This document shows, one piece after another, positions 1-13,375 of a DNA stretch of 64,000 bases (positions are counted from its first letter, which is position 1; every line of letters begins with the position of its first letter). The position numbers and the translations under genes are program-made. A model generated the notes under the pieces. That model was not told where the DNA came from and searched no databases. It saw only the letters and a program-made list of their open reading frames with translations. Source of the DNA: Byssothecium circinans (Eukaryota > Ascomycota > Dothideomycetes > Pleosporales > Massarinaceae); NCBI GenBank assembly GCA_010015675.1, contig ML977009.1, forward strand, positions 302,564-366,563, read 5' to 3'.

Positions 1-15
1 GCCCTAGGCAGAGAT

Positions 16-155
16 GCATCTTAGTCTATTTCCTCTTCTTAGAGAGGCGTCCTAGTCTATTTCCTCTCCTAGGATAAGCGTCCTAGTCTATTTTCTCTTC
101 TAGGAGAGGCGTCTTAAGCAGATTTGCGTCCTAGTTAGATTTCTCTTCTTAAAGA
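16..155. repeat. minisatellite, about 31-bp unit
   Basis: Three near-identical 31-bp units beginning gcgtcctagtctattt (or gcatcttag...) lie at 16-46, 47-77 and 78-108. Diverged partial copies continue to about 155. Units differ mainly by C/T changes. The array may extend beyond the left edge of the window. Confidence 0.8.
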
Positions 156-1042
156 TGCGTTCCTAGATTCATCTACCTATTTTAAGTAAGTAGTTTGTTT
201 CTTTTTTCTATCTAGACTATACTATCTTATATATATGTACGCTGCCTAAGCCTCTATTACATAATTCTTATCTTAGCTACTATAATGTTTAACACTAGGG
301 GACGCTTTTACTTCACGTCATACTAGATTAGCTAATATAAAAGGAGGACGAAGCATAGGTAGATCGCTGCTTAAGAATGCTCTAGCTTAGCACATTTTAC
401 TTCACACAGTAGGAGCTAACCTATAACCGTAGATTAGTTCGCTATATTAGAAGCACACAGCACATAACACTCTAATAATAAAGATAAGAAAGGAAGGTAA
501 CGTTCATGTAAATTTAATAGAATTAGTCTAAATATTATCTAGCAAGCTAATTAGGTGACTGGCGCCAACAGCTATAGCTTAGAATAGCTATAATTAGCAA
601 TGCGACCTAACTAAATTTCGTAGACTCCTAGCTTACTAAATACATTTCAATCATACTATTATGTAAGCTAAGGCGGAATAATATTATTTGCGTAGGCATG
701 CAGAGCAAGGGTAATTTAGCTAAAAGAAAGAGCATTAAAGGATGCTTCTATACAGGCTGCGAATAAAGTGTGCCAAGGCGGAGGCCGTTTTTAAGCCTTG
801 CTTTATTTAGAAATGAGTGGAAAGGGTCAAATTAGGCCCCTAGGTTACTATTAGGGGATTAAAACAGGAACCTAGAAATCTACTTCTAAGATATATAGCT
901 TTATTAAATTTACATATTTTTTAATATACTATGCTATTCCGCATAGCACAAGTTAGCCATGTCTCTACAGAAAAAAGCACTCGTGCTTACACCCTTTAAG
1001 GTGAGGTGAGCTGCCAACAATAATTTCCATAAGCAAATGAAA

Positions 1043-1260
1043 ACGCTTAATAGGAAACTTGCCAAGTTATAGAGTAAGTATAATACAGATATTTATTTTC
1101 TAGCATATTGCAATAAACGATATTACATTTTTATGTTTATAAACTAGCCTTTATAGCCTCTAGGTCTAGAAACTCTAGTAAGCCCTTCTTTTTCTAAATT
1201 ACTAAATTTGCTAACTTAGATAAAGGAAAAATTGTACCCTCTACTAATAAAAAGGTCTAT
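1043..1260 (+). pseudogene. degenerate short repeated gene, copy A
   Basis: A stop-broken frame reads as a basic segment, then a pattern like DIYFLAYCNKRYYIF, then PLxPLGLETLVSP. The same order of residues occurs at 13,155-13,375, and the DNA is alike too (agcctttatagcctctagg against agcctttatagcctttagg, and both share attgtaccctctacta). It is therefore one copy of a dispersed coding repeat. The layout (basic Lys/Arg-rich stretch, hydrophobic strand with D-V/I-Y-F, Trp-Pro-rich tail) reminded me of short MADS-box-like fungal proteins, but that is only a resemblance. Confidence 0.4.
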
Positions 1261-4200
1261 AGCCTGCGCTAGCTAAAGAGCCGAAAGTAAGAGATAAACA
1301 AGCAGGCAATTAAAAAGGATAAGAAAGAAGTTTCCTAATTAGCTATGAAAGCAAGTGAGATTTTTCAACACGTAAGGCTTTAGTTTAACTAACTCTAGAC
1401 AAGCGCTACAGCACTAACTTGCAATAAAGAAAGTAATAAATTTAACGTTATATTAGCTCCTTTACTACTATTTGCTATTCTCTTAATTATTAAGCATTTT
1501 TTATTTTTTAGATTTCTCTTTAGCCTATCTTACTGCGTTATCATTTGCCTACCTTACTCTCTTTTTCGCGCGAATTTTAGGATACTTCTTTTGTATCTAA
1601 TCTTGTAGCTCTTTTATATCTTTTTTCCAACTATTTATCTAATCCTCTAGTCCTCGCAGATGTCTTATAGTATTGCAGATGTTTTTTTTAAGGCTGCTTA
1701 TGCTTCTAATCTATTAGCAGAGAATTTAATTAATAAAGGCATATATTGCATCACTCTTCGCTTCGCACTAGGCATCGCTAGGCCTAGTACTTACTATCGG
1801 CAAAAGGTTTACATCTAGCAAAGTTAGCTAAGTCCCTATGGGTTGAAGACTTACTTATGCTAGAATGTAAAAGACTGTGCGTAAAAGCTTATTTAGGCCT
1901 TATTTAATAGTAAGTTATAGTAGTATGCTTAGTTTACGAAGGAACCTATACTAATAAGGCATCTAAGGAATAAGTGCTAAAGATATACATTATAATTATA
2001 AGATACGGCGCTTACATACGTAATCGAATCTCCCTCCCGCATCATCTAAGTCAAGTCCCGTCAAGAGCTCGCGTCGCCTGAGTCATCGCAGAGAGTCGCA
2101 GTATCTATAGCACAATTTAGTCTTTAGCACGTAGCATTGAAGCATTCCTAGAAGTTTATTTAAATAAATTACTAAGAAATTAATTAGGCTAGCTAGAGAG
2201 CAACGTCTAAATGCTAATATCATTCTTTATTACTTGCCATTTTACGATACGCTATAATCGCATTATATAGTAGCTCTTGCTTTTTAAACTCTTCTAACAG
2301 ACTGCTAAATCATCGCATACGTTAAAGAAATAGCATGCCTAATATACTTATCTAGTACTTTGCTACTTTAGCTTTAATAGCCTTCTACTCCTTTAAGAGG
2401 AAGGAAGCGGACCCTATAGCAAAGCTACTGTTATCGTATACCCCCTTAAGGCATTAGTTAAATTGATTGAGCATTTTATAAATTTGCGTATCTTCCGCTT
2501 AGCTGCGCATGTCATTTATACTTATCTAGTAAATCTGTATTTCCATCTATTTCTCTTTAAAGCCCGTAATAGTTTTATTCTTAAATTTAGGCAATAACTA
2601 TAGTACTATGCCTAAATATTAGTTCTACCGTCTTAGGCGAGCTGATTTTTAAGATGAATTACTATAATAATCGTAGTTAGAGTTTAAGTTAAAGTTGAGC
2701 ACTATTAAGTCGTCTAGATTATGCGTTAGTCTTTACCTCTAAAAATTTAAGACTTTATACCTTATAATCCTTAGGCTGCTTAAAGTAGTACTACTTATCT
2801 GCCTTTAAGTCTAACTATACGCTCTAGGGAATTCTTGATCGCGACTTTTTAACTATTCTCCCTATTTACTTCTATAGGCGTTAGTACTTTAGTAGCTGCC
2901 TCTACCTTAATGACTGCTTTTTTAGTAGATAGCTCTACTATAATAACCACTTCTACAAAGTAAATTAAGGTTAGGACTTAACCTTTATTAATAATCTCTT
3001 TAGCTAACGGAGCTTGCATTTTAAGTAGTAGACTAAGTTGCCTTTCTAAACTTTTAAAAAAAGGCTAATCGTAATAGTTTAATAGAGTCTTAGCTAGTTC
3101 TTTCGTCTCTTACAGCTAGGCGCTAGAAGTATCTATATTAATCGTATTAGTTAGAGTTTCTACTCTAAAGGGCGTCCTATCTTTAGCTATCTCTTCCTTA
3201 TGTAGCGCTAGGTCCTATTAGCGCAAATTAGCTTCTTGCCGTAGACTAGTAGTAAGCTTTAACTTGCCTTATCTAAGCCCTTAGTAAGGCGACTAATAGC
3301 TACATTACTTATATTCTTTTATCCTATAAATGATAGCTCTCTACCTTATAGCTTTTGTTATTCGTTAGACTCCTAAGGCATGTCTACGGCAGCGATAGTA
3401 AGCTGCCTTATATTAAAAGAAATAGCATTAACGTTTAAGCTATTAGCCTTAGTAGATACGCTTACTAGAGTCATAGTAGTTAGAAAGGCTTTTCTAGCAA
3501 TAGCCTTCCTACTAGCAAGGCGTCGCTAATAAAGAGTAGACTTTAGACGTATAGCCCAAGCGCACTTCCTAGATCACGTCTTCGGCATAATAGGTCGTGA
3601 ATAGCTAGGTGAATAGATTATTATAGATAGCCACTATAAAAAGAATGCTTCGTGGTAAAAGTATAAATTAGAAGTAACTACTAGCTAACTATGTAGCAGA
3701 AACTTGCTATCTTATATGTCTCCTATTACTTCATCTATCCCTTAGTACTACTATCCAGAGGCGCTTTAATATCATGCACTGCTAGACTAGCTAGTAATCC
3801 CGTATCTAATTAATTGCTATTAGATACCTTGCATAATAATTAAAAGCCTAGAATAGACGTACACCTATTGATACTACACTACTAATGTTTCATATATAGT
3901 AGCAGTGCCGCTTTCTAGTAATATAGCCTTGCATGCTATAGCTAGAGAACCTATAGGCATTGCTAGGACTAGTTAGAAGAATTTTCTACTTATATATTAC
4001 TACTTTACCATTTATGCCACACTCTAGTTAACAGGAATAGGGTAAGCAAAGCTACCTTTCATAGCTTCTTACTAAGCCGTACCTGCAACATGACGAGCTT
4101 AGGGCTAAGTAGGCTGATAGACCTTGCTATAGTATTACTACTTCTATTAATACAATCTTTTTATGCTTCTCTTTTATGTAGTTCCTACGCCTATTAGGCT

Positions 4201-6442
4201 TAGGATTCCTATGGCATTCGTGGCTAATATAGATAGCTTTCAAACTGCCTCTAACTCTCCTACCTCCTAAAAATCCTTACTACCTGTGTCCGCCTTGCAA
4301 ACTAGCTACTTTAGACTTTTATACCTTGCTAGTGCGGCTGCTTGTGAGAGGTGTAGTAGTTATAGATAGCACTACCTTCCTCCCTTCTAATAAAATAGAT
4401 AGCATTATTAAGCTAGGTATCCGTAGGCATTCTATGTTATAACCTTTAGGATACAAAGACTTAAATAAATAGAAAGACAAAATTTATACTTTTAATAGTA
4501 TCGTTCCTTATGCTCTACCTGCTACGGCTAGCTGTAAAAGATATACACTTTAGGCAATATCTTTAAGGTCTCTTAAAACTCCATACGGATGCCTTTTCTT
4601 TATAGCGCTAAGGTAAAGCCCTAGCTTAGGCGGCTATATAACTTAAGGAGACCAACATTAACTACAGCTAGCTAGCACTGCGTGCATCTGTGAAATCCCT
4701 GAAGACTGTATAAATAGGGGCTCTTAAGTGTGTACGTAAATAAGAAAGAAAATACTATAAGGATTAAATCATGAATAAGGGGTATATAAGATGAGATAGC
4801 GTTGGTTATCCTATTCCCTATAGTACTAAAGTAAGACATTAAAGGGTAAGTTATAATATACATATAAGGAAGCTAGTATAGCTATGCGGCGTTATTTATA
4901 ACTAAAAGAAAAGGGCGGACGTTACACATCCTTAATAGTATATCTAGTTAGAAAGACTTTTTATCTACTTTATATATCTAATAAGTCTACCGTGGGGGTT
5001 GTTAAAAGCCTAGCTATAAAAGCGCCGCATAAAAGAGAGCCTAGTGATGCATTAACGCCGTGATTTATGATACCCTGCCCTAAGGGCGGCACATAGGGAA
5101 AATAGGTGTAATAATTCAAACTGCTAAATTAGAGTTATCACCTGCTGCGCCTTATAGGTGCACTTTAGAGTAAAGATGGCTTCCTAGACTACTACCCTAG
5201 GGACAAATCCTTATGCGAACGAAGCATCCTAAGCATGTAGGCTTTAATCTAGGTAGAGTTAGAGCGCTAATAGAATCCTTAGACTAAAAGGAGACTATAC
5301 CGTAAGTAGCTATAAGCCTCCCTAATACCTACATTCCCTATAGTCTAGCGTATCAAGTACTATACATGCTATAGGGTTGTAAATAGATTCAACTACGTCC
5401 ACTAGTTAGCAGCCATAGACGGCTAGTTACTTTGCAATTAAAAACTTCGCATAAATTTCTCCTTAGCAGGTGTTAGAGGTGTAGACGACAGTAACATTGC
5501 TATAGAAATAAGTAAAAGCTAGGAGCAGCTTAAATACCACGTTAGTAGCGGATATTACCTAGATTATCTAGCTAGAAAACAGCTCTGTAGTTATTATAAG
5601 TTAACCTCGTAGATTATATAGGTAAACACTTAAAGCAGCTATGTAGTTACTATATTTAAAGAATAATACTATCTGCCCACTAGATAGGGGCTACACGAAG
5701 GTAGCTTTAGCTATGCTTACCTATGCTCTCTACCGCTAAAGTAAGACATTAAGAGATGAATAGATAGGGAGGCACTACTATAAAGCCTATTGCTTCGCTG
5801 CCTTAAGCTCATCGCGTAGGGGATGAGAAGTGCACATTACACCTCTCTAACTAGCATGGCCTGCTATGGAGGCATAGGGATGCGCATAAAGCAACGACTA
5901 GTAATAGAAGCAAGGCGTCGAACGCTTAAGGCATATAAGTCTGCCTTGCGCTCTCTTATTATTTAAGCCGTAGAAGAAGAGTATAAAGGAGTATTACTTT
6001 TTAAGCGAACTTTAAGTTATCTTATCCTCTCTATCAACCTTCTATTAACACTTTATTAGCCTTCTATTAAACTCTTCCGTCCGCCTCCTTTTATACTTTT
6101 TAAAGATAAGCTATTTATAATCTACTATTGAGAATTCTACTATAAACTAGAGAGAGGCGTATTAGAGATATATACTCTCTAAAATATTACTAACCATGCT
6201 AGGTTGCTTTAATTACGGTTTAAACTAACAGCTTAAAAAAAGAAGCTAGTACTATAGAATAAGTAGGTAATAATTCTACGTCCTATTTAGGTTAATTACT
6301 AATACGAGATAAACAATTAGTTACTAACTAGACATAGAAGTCATTCCATAATTAGCAAAGCAGATATGAATGTAGAGGCTATATAATACTTACTATAAAA
6401 GATAGCTGCTCTATCCCTACATAACTTAAGTAAGTACCTAAA
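1261..6442. other. RIP-degraded sequence, nothing recognised
   Basis: AT-rich and stop-dense in all frames. I tried a few stretches on both strands allowing TAG/TAA as Gln/Trp and found no family I could name. The short open frames here look like chance. Confidence 0.6.
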
Positions 6443-6709
6443 AAAATGCGTAAACTATAGCTTACTTTGTTAAACGACATAGAAAGAATAAGCGCTATAG
6501 TTAATAGCCTTAGCCGCGAACTCGCCTAACAAGGTGCAATAATAGAAAGTCTTAAATAAAAAAACAGCTATATCAAGAGCCTTCTATAGAATATAGGTGA
6601 CTAGCTCAACGTCATCATAGGAAAGAATTTAAGAGAAATAAGAAATCTACTTAAGAGAGAATCTAGGCATAAGGAGAGAGATAGGCTAAACAAGTAGCAG
6701 CAGTAAAAA
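6443..6709 (+). pseudogene. relic of a coiled-coil coding region
   Basis: One forward frame from an ATG runs about 88 codons with only TAG/TAA interruptions. If those are read as Gln/Trp, it gives a hydrophilic helical pattern with leucine/isoleucine spacing and an Arg/Lys/Glu-rich tail, such as LLKRESRHKERDRLNK. That would suit a coiled coil. No family was recognised and the neighbours give no context. Confidence 0.3.
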
Positions 6710-7399
6710 AAAAAAGAGAACATAATTTTATTAAGATAGAAAAAAAAGGAGTAGTAAATAAGACACTTTTTTATTATTCTACTATTTAATTAGATAGACT
6801 ACGTTGAATTTAGATTCTACTTTAGCCTTTATGCTGTCTTTGTCATCATACTTAGCTTAGCATAACATAAGCCTTGTTTTTGGCTACGTGCAACTTCCCT
6901 ATGCTAAGGTCACGCTATATTTAGTTAAGTATTCATGCGAAACGGCCCTGCGGAAGGCTACATTTGCTAGTCTTTGATAGTAATAGGCTGGTAACTTTAT
7001 TACTAGTAAAAGGTATAATTTATTCTTAATAGGAGTTAACTCTTACTAGTTATAAAAGAGGAGGAGCTTATAAGAGCTTCTTAACTTAGAAGTAACTAAG
7101 GCTAGCTTATTTTTTATCTATTAATACGAATCTATTACATCGTCTATTGCGATATGCTAGGAAATATACGTAAGTATCGTACTCTAGACATAGCTTAGCT
7201 AATTTCTCGTAGAGGGTTTTTGATAGCTTCTAGTAGTTATTGTTTGCAGCTCGCCTTAACTTAGCGTGTACTAGTACGCATGAATGCTATTAAGATAACG
7301 TGACTATAGTAATAGAGATTAGACTAGCTAGTCTACAAATAAGTAGACTATAAAATAGTATTACTACATAACGTAAATTTTAAACTAATGCCTGATTAC
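6710..7399. other. RIP-degraded sequence, nothing recognised
   Basis: AT-rich, TpA-dense sequence with no open frame, no terminal repeats and no recognisable domain. Confidence 0.5.
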
Positions 7400-7645
7400 G
7401 GCTACTAGGTTTTTAAACTAGTCCTATTTTAGCTTTCTAGTTCCTATTTTAACCTTATAGTAGTTTGCGTTTTAAGACGTAGTACGCTTCCTAGGTCCCT
7501 TTTTAAGCCCCTTGTTAGTTTTAAGAACTAGCCAAAAATAGTTAAATTTTATTGTCCTTAATTCCCATTTCTCGATATCTAGTTCCCGTTTCAAACCCTG
7601 TTAGTTTCAACCCTTAGCTAAAAATGGTTCATCGTCCTTAATTCC
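7400..7645. repeat. degenerate short tandem repeats
   Basis: Loose repeats of a motif near ctagttcc(c/t)atttt, including ttcccatttctcg and tagttcctatttt, with a duplicated stretch around ttagtttcaacccttagctaaaaatgg. The complement of the same motif (ggaacctagaaatggg) forms the array at 12,881-12,967 and occurs singly near 860. The sites probably share one repeat family. Confidence 0.45.
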
Positions 7646-8154
7646 TATTTCTGCTATTTTAGACAAGGTAGGAGGAGATACAATTCGTGATAGCAACTCT
7701 TATAGTAACGTAACAAGACAAAAATTGTATTATCCTCGTTGCTACAGCGTATAGTGTCTTGCGTTATTAATTAAGCCTTAAAGAACACCTCTCTAGTAAA
7801 GTATTCTTATAAGTTAAAAGTAAGAACCTAGAGTCCTATGTCTTGTATAGTTAAATCTAGATAGTCTTCTAACATCTTACCTTATAAAGGAATGTAAGGA
7901 GGGATAGCTACATCCTATAAGAATAAAGTGCTTAGACGGTAGAGTTTAAGTCCTATATTATATATTCTATGCAGGAAATGCCTCTATATAGGTAAAATTC
8001 TTAAGCGTTACGACTAAATTCTATACTAGGAATCCTGTATAAGAGAAGCTCTTAAGCTATAGAGCTTTAACCTAGCTTACGTATCCTATATAGGCGATTA
8101 TCATCTATAGGCGATTAGAGTGCACGGCTGCTTTATAAGCAAGATAATGTAAAA

Positions 8155-8368
8155 TAAGCATCTAGGTCCCTGCATTCTCTAGGTCTTCATTTAGAAGTTA
8201 CTCCTATATCCTTTAAGCGCCCGTATAAAGGTTATTCCCGTATTCTCTAAGCGCCTATACGTGAACTACTTTGCTATAGGAAGGGCTCTACTATAGGAGT
8301 AGTTCCTTTACGCGACTAGCTCCTATATGGGAATAGCTCCGCTACGGGAATAGTTCTGCTATAGGTTT
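8155..8368. repeat. cluster of short imperfect repeats
   Basis: Motifs such as gggaatagctccgctac, gggaatagttctgctat, ctataggagtagttcc and ctatataggcgatta occur in both orientations in about 200 bp. It looks like a decayed minisatellite or transposon end with palindromic units. There is no coding signal. Confidence 0.4.
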
Positions 8369-10149
8369 CTAGATTAATAACTACTGTCCCCTTGCTCCTA
8401 GCCTGCGAGATATTGCTATAAAGAAATACATAAATAGAAGAAGCTTGCAACTTTTTAACTAGCTTGTACGCTGCTAAGATATTCTCCTCTAGGTTAAATT
8501 TAGAAAGTAGATAGAGCTTTAGTTGCTTTAGCTAACTATCTTAAAGCCTTTAGAAAGACTATAATAAAGTAGCAACTAGACGTAAGATAAAAGCTTACTG
8601 TAAAGCATATAAATACCTCCTACCTAATATTAACGCACTTATTCCTCGCGATTACGTGACTTTTTTAATCCGTCTGCTCCCCTTCCGCCGCCACGCAACG
8701 TAACTGCTAAATTTGCTAGTAAATGGATAGAGATAAGGACTAAGGTAGTAGTAGGTCTAAAAGCATAGAGGATCCCTAGAAGCCTAAGGAAAGCTAAATC
8801 ACCCGTAGGTTCCTAAGCGCCAAGGCTGCACCGTAGCATCTTATCTAGTAATACCGCCTTTTCGACATAAGCTAATGTAGTTAGCTGCAGTTTAAGCAAG
8901 AAAGCATTACGCTTTAGCTCTTGCTAGCTGTTTTTTGCGCCTAGAAGTTGCCTAACTAGGAATTTCCTAGAATCTATTAAAGATTGTAAATGTATTATCT
9001 AAAATAAGCCTTTATGCGCTAGTAGTAACTACCGCCAACATCATAGCCCTAGTATCTAATAATAAAATATCTAAGTATTAACTAATAGGTGCGCAAGCGC
9101 TAGACGTGGGGTAACCTATACACTCATACGAGTAATAAAATAAGCTAATTCTAATGGTGATTAGTTCTTGTCGCAGATTCTAGGTACCTTAGCTTATCGC
9201 GTTCTAGCCATCTTTCACTCTCAAACGCCTATACCCCAATTCGTATCTTTTCTCAACTCGCTTTAAGGAGTGAAACATTAATTAAACTAGGCAGAATAAG
9301 GCTAATTCTAACGGCATAATTAGAAGGCTGTAGGTGTCTTGTTAGCAATAAGCGAAAGGCTTTTTTAATACTAGCATGACCTTTCTATAAGCATTATTTA
9401 GTAACTGCGCAAACTAGAAAACAGGCTAGAAGGCATTATATAATTATTTAGAGATTAATTATGTAATACACTTCTCACGTATTTTGTAGGGCTAAGTAAA
9501 CATCCTTGTCATGCATCTTATTACGCTCTTTCGTCTAGTTAATAGCACTTGTTAGGTAAAATAGATGCAGCTAGTAGATCTTACTTTATAGCAGTATCTT
9601 AATACGCTAGCGGTATTAAGATCTATTATAGACTAAGCGACACATTTACTGTTATATACACTTCTTAAAGATCTAGGCAGCGCCTGCTTTGACTAAGGTA
9701 TAGATATGGGATAACGCTTAATCAAGGCAATAGTATAGGAGATTAAAGGTATAGCTAAGATTATTCTAATCTATAGCTAGCTACAGATACCTCTAGCATA
9801 ACATTAAGAGGTAGCTTAAGTCTCTTAAGATTAGTATTCTTAGCGAGATTAATATCATGTAACTGCTAACTTATTCTTGCCCTGCGCATCTTAGTGTCGC
9901 TATCCTCTAGGCTTGATACCTCCTATACCGCATCGTCTAGTCCTAGATACCCTATATTCATCTTATTTATAATAAGAAGTAACTTCAAGAATATTTACTA
10001 TAAACTAAGTACGAGTAATATATAAGAGCTCTATTAGTAATATATAGACTAAAGGAGACATTACGTATATAAGCTTGTACTAGCGTCTGTTAGGTTTTTA
10101 TCTAGGCGTAATAAATCATTATTATCTCTCTATTACTAACATTGCAGCC
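8369..10149. other. RIP-degraded sequence, nothing recognised
   Basis: No open frame or named domain. A phrase close to aataaggctaattctaacggc recurs near 9,135 and 9,297, suggesting an internal repeat, but its extent could not be fixed. Confidence 0.5.
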
Positions 10150-10880
10150 GCTCATACTAAACACTATTTTAAGATAGATTAGAGTTAGGATCCTTTTAAT
10201 AGAAAATATAGCTAGCTCCTCCTAATTAAAGAGATTAGGTCTAAAGATTATATTAAGACTAAGCATAGCTTTACTAAACGCTAGCCTCTTTGCGTTGTTT
10301 AAGGTGGCATGACTAGCTAGAAATAGGGCCTACAGCGTCTCTATAATAAAGCTATTATTCTTGACTTTATCTTTTAGAATACTACGATCCTAGTGCAACG
10401 GCTGCTCTAGCATAGCTATAATAGCCGCGGTCGATATTACGTTATAATAGAGCGCATAAGTAGTATCACTCTCTCTAAGATTAGCAATTAATGTCGCAAG
10501 CTAGGCGGTATTTAGCATGTCATTTTAGGGCACTATAGAGTATGCTAAGATATTGTTTAAAAGAATGCTAATGACTTTATCTCTTAGAACGTTATTCTTT
10601 AGCTTTAATTATTCTAGTCCTATAAGACGGGGTTTAAAGATTTTGTCCTCCCACCGCCTTGCATTATTAAGATGCGCGAGCGGGACAGCTAGCTAGTTAA
10701 GAGATCCCTGTCAAAAGAGTATTACCTTGTCTATAAAGATCTTGCGGCTTAAAATATTATAATGTGCCTAGACACGCTTTAGGTTAAGTATATCTTTAAT
10801 TAAAAGTAATGTAAATACTACTCTCCTAAAATAAAGCTAAAGTTATAGAGTATGCAAGGCATAGGCTACTATAATCTATT
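10150..10880 (+). pseudogene. long stop-broken frame, unknown protein
   Basis: A single forward frame can be followed for roughly 240 codons in which the breaks are TAG or TAA, not TGA. This is what RIP of CAG, CAA and TGG produces. The residues between stops are varied and protein-like, including a segment like YNSRGRYYVIIERISS and another like KDFVLPPPCIIKMRERDS. No family was recognised. It could be part of a larger element whose ends are lost. Confidence 0.3.
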
Positions 10881-11849
10881 TAACAATAATAAACTTATTA
10901 ACTAGAAGATCCGTCTCATCACACCGTAGATATAGAGGGAGGGAGGAAGGGGTAGTACAAGAGGTATAAAAGTATCTTACTAAAATTATTCTAAGGAACT
11001 AGCGAAGTGAGGAGGCAGAGTTCTTTATTCTATAAAAGCACGTCTTATTATGGTTTGTGGGAAAGAGAAGCTTGTCTATCTAAAGTTTTAATTTAACTGT
11101 ATTAGATCTAACTATATACTCGTGTTTGCTAATTTTATGTGCAACCTTTCTTATATAGACAGAAACATGTAACTTTAGCCTAAAAGGAAAATACGTAACT
11201 TTAGGCCTTAACCGCCTTGCACTTATAGTTAGGGTTATTGTACTATTAATTCTAAACTTTGCTACACCTACCATCCTTAATCTTGCACAATTAAGATAAT
11301 TTATTAAGAGTTTTACTATAATAAATGTAGGTGCCATCCTCATCATTGCTATAAGTATGTTAAAAGAGAATCCTAAGAGTGAATAACCTTAAGGCTAAGA
11401 TGCTTACTAAGCACCGCCATAGCTAAGGTCTGCATAGCTCTCTAGTTAGCAAAGGGAAACAAAAATAAGCTTCTAGAGCTAGACTTGTAGAGGATTTAGC
11501 TAACCTTTAACAACGCTAAAAGCGCTAGTTAGAGGCAGCAGAAGGACATCTGCGGTAAGACCTAAGCCTAGGGTCTCGAAGGTAATAAAGACAAGCGTAG
11601 TGCTAAAAGCTATAATAATAGTATTAAGATAAAGATTAAAGTTAAAAAAGAAATATATTATAACCTTTAAAAAATAATAAATAAGTAACTATAGGGTACA
11701 GCGTCTTATATATGTAAAAGAGCAAGTTAGGTAATAAGAAGGTAGCAGTGTAAGTAGTAGTAGTAGTTACATACCCCCTATAGTATAACCTACCGCTAGG
11801 ATAGTCTTAACGTCGCGATAAATGCCGCCTAAAGCTTGCTAGTGCGGAA
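10881..11849. other. RIP-degraded sequence, nothing recognised
   Basis: An open reverse frame of 88 codons at 11,080-11,346 has no features of a real protein and is probably chance. Nothing else can be supported. Confidence 0.5.
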
Positions 11850-12270
11850 GCGTCTCTAAGGGTAGACAGCTACAGTTAGAAACGTATTTAATAGGCTTAT
11901 CTAGCATACCTAAATCGCGTAGTGTCTTCCTTGGACTTAAAGTCCGTGCCTACTTTAAGCTAGTCTAAGATTAGGTTATTATAGACTTGCTAGCTGTACC
12001 TGCAGCTGCATCTAAGTCAAGTGCCGTTGTGTATTGCGAGGACGAATATACGGCGGCGATGATTAGCGCATTGTAGCTAGGATTCATAAGCGCAGTAGCT
12101 AGCTTATTTATGGAGTAAGGCTACCCTTAGACTATATTTACTTCTAAGATCTAACCTATCACAGCGTAGCAAGGCTGCGTATTAAAACTTATAACGCTTA
12201 GTATTAGCTCTTTGTAGCTACCGTGTATACGAATACTTTATATTAGGATCAAATGTTTAATAACTCTTAC
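11850..12270 (+). pseudogene. stop-broken frame, unknown protein
   Basis: A forward frame reads for about 135 codons with TAG/TAA only. It includes a segment like SVFLGLKVRAYFKLV and an acidic cysteine-containing segment VVYCEDEYTAAMISAL. This part is higher in GC and less RIP-worn than its surroundings. No family was recognised. Confidence 0.3.
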
Positions 12271-12880
12271 ACAAGTAGAGCTCTACTATTTAAGGTTATT
12301 TAGCAAAGGAGTTTAGAGAATAGGTCACTTTAGTTAGCGCTAGATATAGAAACTAATTAGATATAGCACGCTTAACCGCTATAACATCATGGTTAGATAA
12401 AAACAAATCTTACTATAAGAAACTATTCTCTAATGTTAAAAAATAAGAGGAAAGAGATGCAGCATTTATAGTTAGCTATTCACAGATAAGCGCTGTAGCT
12501 GTTAGCGTGGCGCAGCTGCTTAGTTAATCAACCTATAGAGATTAGTTATACGTAGAACTCTTAAATATGTACGCAAAATAAGACTAACGGATTGATAGCA
12601 AGCCTAACAAGCTGCATGCTAGCTGCTAACGAGTTGTTCATGGGTCCGTACCATTGAAATGCTGCGTAGCGCTCACGCTAAGGTCCTGCACAGCAATTGG
12701 CAGCAATTGAAAGTCTATGACAAGGCGCTTAAAGTAGAATTCTAAAAAGCCCATGATACGCTACATGAGACGTAGAAGGCTAGAAGGCTAGCAGTATATA
12801 GACTAATAAAAAGAAGCTAGATTAAGCTTTAGAGCTTATTTTAGCGCTAAAATAGAGAACTATTTTTAGAACTTGTAAAC

Positions 12881-12967
12881 GGAGCTAGTTTTAGGAGCCT
12901 ATAAATGGGAGCTAGTTTTAGGAACCTACAGACAGGAACCTATAAATAGGAACCTAGAAATGGGCAC
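12881..12967. repeat. short tandem repeat, ggaacctanaaatggg
   Basis: About five imperfect units of gga(a/g)cctanaaatgggagctag follow one another. Related single copies lie near 860, and in reverse orientation at 7,400-7,645. Confidence 0.6.
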
Positions 12968-13154
12968 TAGCAAACTAGATCTATAGTTTTGCACTTTTTT
13001 CTGCTATATAATCTCTACTTAGCTAGTCTATATATATAGACATGCTTGTCTAGTATCTTTTAACACATCTATTATGTCATCTTAATAGCAATTAAGAGTT
13101 GCAGACGCAAAGGCGAGGCGAGGTGCAAACGAGAACTTCTAAAAGCAGGTCCAA

Positions 13155-13375
13155 ACCTTTAGTAATAAATGCAGCGAGTTATGGCAAGATTATGAGGTAG
13201 AAGTATATTTTGTCGTGCATTGCAATGGTTACTTTTATACCTATACCTTAATAAATAAGCCTTTATAGCCTTTAGGCCTAGAGAAATTAGTAAGATCTAT
13301 TACCTTTACTTTACTATACGCTAACCCCTCGTAGAGCAAATTGTACCCTCTACTAGTAAAAAAGTCGCTAGCATA
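13155..13375 (+). pseudogene. degenerate short repeated gene, copy B
   Basis: This is the second copy of the coding repeat at 1,043-1,260. The better kept frame reads a pattern like ELWQDYEVEVYFVVHCNG, then YFYTYTLINKP, a TAG where Trp is likely, and PLGLEKLVRS. The final attgtaccctctactagtaaaaaag is almost the same as in copy A. The copies differ mostly by C/T and G/A changes, as expected for two RIPed duplicates. Function unknown. Confidence 0.4.

Noticed and set aside
1..155. CRISPR-like regular repeats at the left edge
   Set aside because: Units follow each other without unique spacers and the genome is fungal, so this is a minisatellite.
11080..11346. 88-codon open reverse frame
   Set aside because: Lies in stop-dense AT-rich DNA, has no domain, and its length is within what chance gives in 49 kb of such sequence.
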